Source: JAOTZA01 sp965224065
GTDB lineage: Bacteria > Acidobacteriota > Thermoanaerobaculia > Multivoradales > JAHEKO01
DNA: 64,000 nt
Direction of reading: 5' to 3'
NCBI GenBank assembly: GCA_965224065.1
Contig: CBDCYF010000005.1
Span: 1,364,001-1,428,000 of the forward strand
Shown here: piece by piece, positions 26,876 to 33,203 of the stretch
Layout: every line of letters starts with the position of its first letter
How positions within the stretch are numbered: the stretch's first letter is position 1
Notes under the pieces: model-generated
Told to the model about the DNA's origin: nothing
Databases searched by the model: none
The model's input: only the letters and a program-made list of their open reading frames with translations
Made by a program: the position numbers and the translations under genes

Positions 26876-29800
26876 CTACCACTCGAGCTGTGGCAGCTTG
26901 CGCACCAGGATGTGGGTGTCGCGGTTGCAGCCCGTCGGACCCCAGTAGTTGAAGTGGTAGGTGAACTGCCCGTAGCCCCCGGCCATCAGGTTCGGCTTGA
27001 GCCGCGTTCGCGTCAGACTGTTGTGGCCCCCGGCGCGGCGGTTCTTGCGCAGCGGCGACTTCGGGACCGAGATCGTGCGCTCGGGAGAGTGATACTGAAT
27101 CGAGATGCCACGCGGGATCCGCACCGAAACCGCGGCGCGGGTTACTACCACGCCATGGTCGTTGAACACCTCGACCCAGTCGTTGTCCTCGACGCCGATC
27201 GCCGCCGCGTCCTGCTCGTTGATCCAGAAGGGCTCGCAGCCCCTAGACAGCACCGTCATGCGCTCGTTGTCGCCATAGGTCGAATGGATGTGCCACTTGC
27301 CGTGGGGCGTCAGGTAGTTGAGCATCAGGGTCTCGCCCGGATCCTGCGAAAACTTGAGATCGGCGTACTGGGTGGGCAACGGCTTGGGTTTGTAGGTCGG
27401 CACGTGCTCGCCAAACTCGAGATAGAGCCGGTGGTCGAGATAGAAGTGCTGCCGGCCGGTGAGGGTTCGCCAGGGCACCAGCGCTTCGACGTTGTAGGTA
27501 AAGGGAGCGTAGGCACGGCCGTTCTCGGTCAACCCGGACCACATCGGGCTGTTGATCAGACGGCGCGGCTGGGCCTGGAGGTCGGTAAAGGCCGCTCGGA
27601 CCGAGCGGGATTTTTCGGCCAGGTGGGCGAGCGGCAGACCGGTCTTTTTCTCCATATTGCGGTAGGACCGGTAGGCCAGCTCGCCGTTGGTCACCGTCGC
27701 CAGGTGCAGGATGGCGTTGCAGGCCTCGATGTCTTCCTTGACCGACGGATAGCGGTCGCCGTTGCCATTGCCATCGCCATCGCCATTACTCCGGGCACTC
27801 GAGAACTCGGACGGCTGCCTGGCGGCCAGCCCGTCGTACTCCTCCACTACCTCGTAGCTCGTGCCGTGGGCGCCGAGACCGTCCGAGCGCACCTTCGGCC
27901 CCAGGGTGCAAAAACGCTGGTAGAGATTGGCGTAGTCGCGTTTGACCACCTTGAGGTTGGGCATGGTGACGCCGGGGACGGCCTCGACTTCGCCGGCCAT
28001 CCAATCCCCGACTTCACGCTGAGAGATCTCCGCCGGCGAATCGTGTGCCAGCGGCGCCGCCACCAGGTCTTCGACCGGCTCTGGGAAATGGCGCTTGGCC
28101 AGCTCCGAGAACTTCTCGGCAATCGCGCGAAAGATCTGCCAGTCGCTCTTCGACTCCCACGACGGTGGCACCGCCGCGGCCAGCGGATGAATAAAGCTGT
28201 GCATGTCGGTCGAGTTCAAATCCGACTTCTCGTACCAGGTGGCCGCCGGCAGCACGATGTCCGAGTAGAGCGCCGACGTGTCCATGCGGAAGTTGAGATC
28301 GACGACGAGGTCTATCTTGCCTTCGGGCGCCGGCCGCCAGGCGACGTCCCGCACGGATTCCTCCGCCAGGTCTTCGGCCACCGTGTTGGTGTGGGTGCCG
28401 AGATAGTGCTTGAGAAAGTATTCGTGCCCCTTGGCGCTCGACATCAGGGCGTTGCCCCGCCAGATGTACCAGACCCGCGGCCAGTTCTCGGGCGCGTCCG
28501 GGTCTTCCACCGCGAACTTGACCTCTCCGCTCTTGAGCCGCTCGACCACGTAGGCGATCACGTCGTCGTCGGTCTCGGCGCCGGCCTCGCGCGCCTCCCG
28601 CACCAGCTCCAGAGTGCTGCGGTCGAACTGCGGGTAGAACGGCAGCCAGCCGGAGCGAACCGCCCGCACCTGCATGTCCATGGTGTGGCCCTTTGCCAGC
28701 TCCGACTCCGAGGACTCCGGCACCGTGTGGTAGTCGGTGAACGACTTTTCGTAGCGCCACTGATCGGTGTGGACGTAGTGCCAGCTCGGGGCGTTCTGCA
28801 GCCGCGGTGGACCACCCCAGTCCTTGCCAAACGCCAGCGCTCCCCAGGACTCGCCCGGCGCCAGCTTCTCCTGGCCGACATAGTGAGCCAGCCCGCCGCC
28901 GTTGACCCCGACGCAGCCGCAAAACATCAGCGCGTGAATGCCGGCCCGGTACATCAGGTTGGCGTGATACCAATGGTTGATACCGGCGCCGATAATGATG
29001 GTGCACTTGCCGCCGGTCTTCTCGGCGGTCACCGCCCACTCGCGCGCAAACTGGGTCACCATCTCGCGGCCCATGCCGGTGAAGCGCTCGGCCCAGGCCG
29101 GGGTGTAGGGCGCGTCCTCGTCGTAGCTCTCGGGGTAGTCGCCCTCGAGACCGCGCGGGACCCCGTATTGGGCCATCAGCACGTCGTAGACGGTCGCCAC
29201 GGCCACCCGCTCGCCCGCCGCCGTTTCCACCCAGCGAACCGGCACCCCCCGGGTGATCGTTTTCCCCTCGGCAAAGTCGTCGAAGGAGACCTGGAGCACC
29301 TCATCCGCGCTCCCGAGGAGGGTCAGCACGGGGTCGATCCGCTCCCCGTCCAGGCCGTCTTCGAGCTTGAGGTTCCACTTTCCCTGGGTCTTGCCCCAAC
29401 GAAAGCCCGAGCTGCCCATCGGCATCCGAGGCCGGTCGGTCGCCTCGTCCCACATCAGGAATTTCCACTCGCCGTGCTCCTCGTCGGTGTAGGGGGCTAC
29501 GCGTCCGGCGCGGAGCATCTGCCCCGGACGGTACGTACCTCCCTGGGGCTCCAGCTCGACCAGGTACGGCGCGTCGGTGTAACGCTTGGTGTAGTCCAGA
29601 AAGTAGGGGACCTGCCGCTCATGGTGAAACTCCTTGAGCAGAACGTGGTTGACAGCCATCCACCAGGCGCCGTCCTGTCCGGCGTTGATCGAGACCCACT
29701 CGTCGGCGTACTTCGCCACCTGGCTGAAGTCCGGCGAGAACACCCACATCTTGGTGCCGTTGTGCCGCGCTTCGGCTGCGAAATGGCAGTCCGGGGTCCT

Positions 29801-30547
29801 CGTCATGTTGAGGTTCGAGCCCATGACCGCCAGGAGCTTTGAGTTGTACCAATCGGCCGACTCGTTGACGTCCGTCTGTTCGCCCCAAGTCTCGGGCGAG
29901 GCATTGGGCAGGTCGCAGTACCAGTCGTAAAAAGACAGCGCCACACCGCCCATCAACTGCAGCATCCGGGCGCCGCTGGCGTAGCTGATCATCGACATCG
30001 CCGGAATCGGCGAGAAGCCGGCCAACCGGTCGGGCCCGTACTTCTGGATCGTGTGGATATTGGCCGCGGCCATCAGCTCCAGGACCGTGTCCCAGTCGGT
30101 GCGCCGGAAGCCGCCCTTGCCGCGGGCGCGGTGAAACCGCTCCCGCGCCTCGGGATCCGAGATGATGCTCCGCCAGGCGTCGACGGGATCGTCGAAGCGA
30201 GACCGGGCGTCGCGCCACTGGTCGATCAGGGCCCCCCGGATGTAGGGATACTTCACCCGCAGCGGGCTGTAGAGATACCAGGAGTAAGAGATCCCACGCT
30301 GGCACCCGCGCGGCTCATACGGCGGAAGCCCTTCCTCGAGCATCGGATAGTCGAGCCCCTGCATCTCCCACGTCACGATGCCGTTCTTGACGTAGATGTC
30401 CCAGGTGCAGCTGCCGGTGCAGTTGACGCCGTGGGTCGAGCGCACTACCTTGTCGTGCTGCCAGCGGTTGCGGTAGAACTCCTCCCAGCTGCGGCCCTTG
30501 GCGTCGACCTCGTCCTGGATCCACCCGATCTTGCTTTTGAGCTTCAT
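26876..30547 (-). CDS. narG: Respiratory nitrate reductase alpha subunit, molybdenum enzyme
   Basis: 1223 residues, the usual length. The N-terminal FS0 cluster site has His39, Cys43, Cys47 and Cys82 with the same spacing as E. coli NarG. The molybdenum-ligand region SFYDWYCDLPNASPETWGEQ is intact, as are GFSPIPAMSMISYASGARM and the C-terminal IGVEDNDWVEVFNDHG molybdopterin-binding region. No twin-arginine signal is present, so this is the classical cytoplasm-facing NarG rather than the outward-facing archaeal type. Residues around 920-930 contain a low-complexity NGDGDGNGNGD tract encoded by a hexanucleotide repeat. Its ATG overlaps the upstream cytochrome stop as ATGA. Confidence 0.97.
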   Translation of the reverse strand: MKLKSKIGWIQDEVDAKGRSWEEFYRNRWQHDKVVRSTHGVNCTGSCTWDIYVKNGIVTWEMQGLDYPMLEEGLPPYEPRGCQRGISYSWYLYSPLRVKYPYIRGALIDQWRDARSRFDDPVDAWRSIISDPEARERFHRARGKGGFRRTDWDTVLELMAAANIHTIQKYGPDRLAGFSPIPAMSMISYASGARMLQLMGGVALSFYDWYCDLPNASPETWGEQTDVNESADWYNSKLLAVMGSNLNMTRTPDCHFAAEARHNGTKMWVFSPDFSQVAKYADEWVSINAGQDGAWWMAVNHVLLKEFHHERQVPYFLDYTKRYTDAPYLVELEPQGGTYRPGQMLRAGRVAPYTDEEHGEWKFLMWDEATDRPRMPMGSSGFRWGKTQGKWNLKLEDGLDGERIDPVLTLLGSADEVLQVSFDDFAEGKTITRGVPVRWVETAAGERVAVATVYDVLMAQYGVPRGLEGDYPESYDEDAPYTPAWAERFTGMGREMVTQFAREWAVTAEKTGGKCTIIIGAGINHWYHANLMYRAGIHALMFCGCVGVNGGGLAHYVGQEKLAPGESWGALAFGKDWGGPPRLQNAPSWHYVHTDQWRYEKSFTDYHTVPESSESELAKGHTMDMQVRAVRSGWLPFYPQFDRSTLELVREAREAGAETDDDVIAYVVERLKSGEVKFAVEDPDAPENWPRVWYIWRGNALMSSAKGHEYFLKHYLGTHTNTVAEDLAEESVRDVAWRPAPEGKIDLVVDLNFRMDTSALYSDIVLPAATWYEKSDLNSTDMHSFIHPLAAAVPPSWESKSDWQIFRAIAEKFSELAKRHFPEPVEDLVAAPLAHDSPAEISQREVGDWMAGEVEAVPGVTMPNLKVVKRDYANLYQRFCTLGPKVRSDGLGAHGTSYEVVEEYDGLAARQPSEFSSARSNGDGDGNGNGDRYPSVKEDIEACNAILHLATVTNGELAYRSYRNMEKKTGLPLAHLAEKSRSVRAAFTDLQAQPRRLINSPMWSGLTENGRAYAPFTYNVEALVPWRTLTGRQHFYLDHRLYLEFGEHVPTYKPKPLPTQYADLKFSQDPGETLMLNYLTPHGKWHIHSTYGDNERMTVLSRGCEPFWINEQDAAAIGVEDNDWVEVFNDHGVVVTRAAVSVRIPRGISIQYHSPERTISVPKSPLRKNRRAGGHNSLTRTRLKPNLMAGGYGQFTYHFNYWGPTGCNRDTHILVRKLPQLEW
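27758..27787. repeat. Hexanucleotide microsatellite inside narG
   Basis: Five consecutive GCCATY-type hexamers (GCCGTT, GCCATT, GCCATC, GCCATC, GCCATT on the plus strand) encode the Asp/Asn-Gly tract of NarG. Unit gain or loss would change the linker by two residues without a frameshift. The same hexamer forms the repeat at 31340-31369. Confidence 0.75.
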
Positions 30548-31398
30548 CCTTCACCTTTCACCAGCGCCCGGCGCACACCACGAAAGCGTTTGCGCCAGAC
30601 GCCATCGGCCAACATAAAGCCGAGCCCCGCACCGCCCAGACCCAGCAACAAGAGCGTCAGGCGCGCCGTGTGGTCGTCTTCCGTGCGGTTCCGGGCGGTG
30701 TCCTCCAGAAACGCCACCAGCGGCTTGATCTCCTCGCTGGTCAACGAGTTGGCGAGATAGATCGGCCGCATGATCTCGGTGGCCGGAGCCTGGAGCCAGG
30801 AAGCCAACCCCTTTCGCCCCTGCAAGCGTTCGTAGACCCGCGTCAGGTCGGGACCGAGCCGGCCGCCCCTCAAGCCCCCGAGGGCGCCGATGGTGTGGCA
30901 CGAGAGACAGGAGGGGCCTCCGTTGGCCAGTCGTTCGTCACCGGAGAAAAGACGCTCTCCTCGGCGGATGTCGAACTCGGTAAAGGGCTCATCGCCCAGG
31001 TCCAGACCGGCAAACTGCGATTCCTCGAGCAGAGACTCGGCCGCGATCAGGTCCAGAAGGGCCTCGGCCTGCTTGCGGGTGAGGCCCGCGATTCGCGGCA
31101 TCAGGACACCACCCGCCTCGTCCTTGAGCTGGAGGGCGTAGGCGTCGCCACGATTGAGCGCCGCGGTCGGGTCGAACACAAAATCGACCAGCCACGGGCG
31201 GTCCTTGCGCTGCTCGACGTTCTTGAGATCGGGACCCACCAGCCGGCCGCCACCGATGGTGTGACAACTGACGCAGTTCTGCCGGTAGAGCTCCGCGGCC
31301 TCCTGAGCTCGCACAGCGCTCGGCACGACCACCAATGCGGCCATCGCCATCGCCATCGCCATCGCCATACCCCGCCGCTTGCCGAATTGTGAAATCAA
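30544..31398 (-). CDS. Membrane-anchored dihaem cytochrome c, NarC-like position
   Basis: 284 residues. Signal peptide with an unusual alternating Met-Ala core, two haem sites (CVSCH and CLSCH) each opening a cytochrome c domain (GPDLKNVEQR and GPDLTRVYERL follow them), and a C-terminal membrane helix (TLLLLGLGGAGLGFMLADG). A dihaem cytochrome ahead of narG recalls narC of Thermus nar operons, which links the reductase to other electron donors. It could accept electrons from alternative complex III (inference). The TTG at 31398 has GGGAGGGAG just upstream and is preferred; a GTG at 31419 overlapping the Rrf2 stop as GTGA is the alternative. Confidence 0.85.
   Translation of the reverse strand: MISQFGKRRGMAMAMAMAMAALVVVPSAVRAQEAAELYRQNCVSCHTIGGGRLVGPDLKNVEQRKDRPWLVDFVFDPTAALNRGDAYALQLKDEAGGVLMPRIAGLTRKQAEALLDLIAAESLLEESQFAGLDLGDEPFTEFDIRRGERLFSGDERLANGGPSCLSCHTIGALGGLRGGRLGPDLTRVYERLQGRKGLASWLQAPATEIMRPIYLANSLTSEEIKPLVAFLEDTARNRTEDDHTARLTLLLLGLGGAGLGFMLADGVWRKRFRGVRRALVKGEG
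31340..31369. repeat. Hexanucleotide microsatellite in the cytochrome signal peptide
   Basis: Four exact GCCATC units followed by GCCATA encode the MAMAMAMAMA hydrophobic core of the signal peptide. Replication slippage would lengthen or shorten the core by two residues per unit without breaking the frame. Confidence 0.8.
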
Positions 31399-31415
31399 CT
31401 CGTCTCCCTCCCTAT

Positions 31416-31871
31416 TCACGGCCGGTCAAACTCGTGGGCGCCGCCCAGGACACACGCTTCCGGGCGGGGATTCGACTGCGAGATGTCTCGCAGCGTCGTT
31501 CGCTTCAGAAACTGTGAATATCGATCCGTGATCGCCGACCACTCTCGGTGCGCCGGGCAAGAATCGTCTGGCGAGCACGCCTTGCCGGGACAAAGCAGGC
31601 AGTCATCGCCGAGCACCGGGCCGTCGAAGAGCTTCGCGACGTCGAACAGCGTCACGTCGGCTGGCCCCCGCTGGAGACGATAGCCACCGCCGCTGCCGCG
31701 GCACGAGTCGACGATACCGGCCTTGCGCAGGCTCAGCAGGATCTTCGACAAATAGTTCGCCGGAAGATCCGTCTCGGAGGCCAGATCCCGGCCATGCACC
31801 ATCTCCCCTTCCGGCAATTGCGCCAGATGAGCCAGCGCCCGGAAGGCGTACCGGGAAGTGACGGAGAGCAT
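31416..31871 (-). CDS. Rrf2-family iron-sulphur transcription regulator (NsrR/IscR-like)
   Basis: 151 residues. The N-terminus MLSVTSRYAFRALAHLAQLP is the classic Rrf2 winged-helix start, with recognition helix NYLSKILLSLRKAGIV and wing GSGGGYRLQR. Cys91, Cys94, Cys99 and Cys105 lie where NsrR and IscR bind their Fe-S cluster, and Glu or Asp ligand candidates are present, so nitric oxide, oxygen or cluster status is the likely signal. It is the promoter-proximal gene of the nitrate operon and its stop overlaps or abuts the cytochrome start, so it probably controls the operon and itself. No ribosome site is visible although the start is fixed by homology. Confidence 0.9.
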   Translation of the reverse strand: MLSVTSRYAFRALAHLAQLPEGEMVHGRDLASETDLPANYLSKILLSLRKAGIVDSCRGSGGGYRLQRGPADVTLFDVAKLFDGPVLGDDCLLCPGKACSPDDSCPAHREWSAITDRYSQFLKRTTLRDISQSNPRPEACVLGGAHEFDRP

Positions 31872-31876
31872 CTACC

Positions 31877-31911
31877 GACTTGTTCATCCACAGGTCATTT
31901 GAGGACAAGTC
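31877..31911. promoter_or_regulatory. Candidate operator upstream of the Rrf2-nar-act operon
   Basis: GACTTGT at 31877-31883 and ACAAGTC at 31905-31911 form a perfect 7-base inverted repeat with 21 bases between, starting 6 bases upstream of the Rrf2 start codon. No FNR-type TTGAT-N4-ATCAA site was found in the 186-base divergent region. It is the best candidate for an Rrf2 binding site, but the spacing is wider than that of known NsrR or IscR sites. Confidence 0.4.
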
Positions 31912-32057
31912 AGACCGTAGGCCAGGCGGTGGCCAATCAGAAACGCGCCGATGGATGGGCTTCTCCCAACCCCAACGGGCGGGCTACGCGGAAAACGCAA
32001 GACCGTTCCGTCTTACCAGGCGGGACCGCTCCAAGAACGAATCAAAGGAGAGACGTT

Positions 32058-32294
32058 ATGACAGAAGAGCAGTACAGTTTTGAAGAGATCGATCGGGGAA
32101 TCGACGCACTGGACTTCGGAGAAGCCGAAGCGGCCCTAAAGGCCGGTCCAGAAGACGTCCGGGGAAAGGTCTGTGAAGTCTACAAGGCCGTGCGCCCTAT
32201 CCTGGTGGCGCTCTCAAACTTCCCGCTCATTCCCAAGAAGTGGCGGACCGCGATCAAGGTGTTTATCCGGCTGATGGACGCTCTTTGCGGCTGA
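32058..32294 (+). CDS. Small conserved-looking protein of unknown function
   Basis: 78 residues, soluble and helical, with an acidic N-terminal half (EEQYSFEEIDRGIDALDFGEAEAAL) and a basic-hydrophobic C-terminal half (KAVRPILVALSNFPLIPKKWRTAIKVFIRLMDALCG). An AAAGGAGAG site 5 bases from the ATG supports it. It is divergent from the nitrate operon and shares its control region, so co-regulation with nitrate respiration is possible. No family recognised. Confidence 0.7.
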   Translation: MTEEQYSFEEIDRGIDALDFGEAEAALKAGPEDVRGKVCEVYKAVRPILVALSNFPLIPKKWRTAIKVFIRLMDALCG

Positions 32295-32368
32295 CCTGCG
32301 GGTCGGCACGCACCGGCGAAACCACAAATCCCGCGTCCGGGCTCGGGCGGAGGTAGACGAGGCCGCCG

Positions 32369-33001
32369 TCAGTCGGAGAGACCGTTGTCGAGCGCGTAAC
32401 GCATGATCTCTGCGTTGTTGCGCAACTGGGTCTTCTCGAGAATCCGCGCTCGATAAGTGCTGACGGTCTTGACGCTGAGGTTCAAGTGGCGACCGATCTC
32501 GGAGACGGTCTTGCCGGCGGCGATCAAGCGCAGGACCTGAAATTCGCGGTCGGAGAGGGTTTCATGCGGCGGCCGGGAGGCGTCTCTGCCGATATTTTGT
32601 GCCAGCAGTTCCGCGAGGCCGTCGCTGATGTACTTGCCGCCGCCGCAGATCTTACGGATCGCGCCGATCAGCTCTCGGCTGGCTTTGATCTTGGTCAAGT
32701 AGCCGTCGGCGCCGGCTCTCAGGCAGCGAAGCGCGTACTGGTTCTCCAGGTATCCCGAGAGCATCAAGATCCGGACCTGCGGATCGAAACGTTTGAGCTC
32801 CCCGATGATCTCCAAGCTGTCTCGACCGGGCATCACCACATCCAGCGCGACCACGTCCGGGCGGAGCTCCTTGGCCCGGGCGAGGGCGTCCGTCCCGTTC
32901 TCGGCCTCACCCACGACCTCCAGAGAGGAATCCGCTTCAAGGACTCTGCGCAGCCCCTCCCGAACCATCTCATGGTCGTCAGCTAAGAGAACTCTGATCA
33001 T
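32369..33001 (-). CDS. Orphan LuxR/NarL-family response regulator
   Basis: 210 residues. Receiver domain 1-120 with the acidic pair at Asp8/Asp9, phospho-acceptor Asp54 (VALDVVMPG), and Lys104 in YLTKIKAS. The C-terminal GerE/LuxR helix-turn-helix reads LSDREFQVLRLIAAGKTVSEIG and then LSVKTVSTYRARILEK. No histidine kinase is encoded nearby. It lies downstream of the export cluster on the same strand, 202 bases after its last gene, and is the obvious candidate to bind the three direct repeats upstream of that cluster (inference). Confidence 0.92.
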   Translation of the reverse strand: MIRVLLADDHEMVREGLRRVLEADSSLEVVGEAENGTDALARAKELRPDVVALDVVMPGRDSLEIIGELKRFDPQVRILMLSGYLENQYALRCLRAGADGYLTKIKASRELIGAIRKICGGGKYISDGLAELLAQNIGRDASRPPHETLSDREFQVLRLIAAGKTVSEIGRHLNLSVKTVSTYRARILEKTQLRNNAEIMRYALDNGLSD

Positions 33002-33203
33002 CGCCTGGGAACCGCGAGCGCTGGAAGATCGAATTATCAGCGTCCGGTCCGGCGCTGACAGACCAAGGATTACACGAGAAATTAAGCCGGTCAACAGGTC
33101 CCCCGGCCCGTGACGCCTCTGGTTGTCCCCGGACCGGAGCCCGATTTTCCGGCGCTGGCCGCGGCTCGATTTTCCCGCCCGAGAACGAGTAAAGAACATC
33201 CGG

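Noticed and set aside
26849..29842. 997-codon plus-strand frame opposite narG
   Set aside because: Shadow frame of narG; NarG signatures run through the whole opposite strand.
27758..31369. Hexamer tracts as a CRISPR or minisatellite array
   Set aside because: Units are 6 bases, uninterrupted and in coding frame; no spacers.
30544..31398. Dihaem cytochrome as an alternative complex III subunit
   Set aside because: It has two cytochrome c domains and a C-terminal anchor unlike ActA or ActE, and stands at the nar end of the operon; a NarC-like role fits better.
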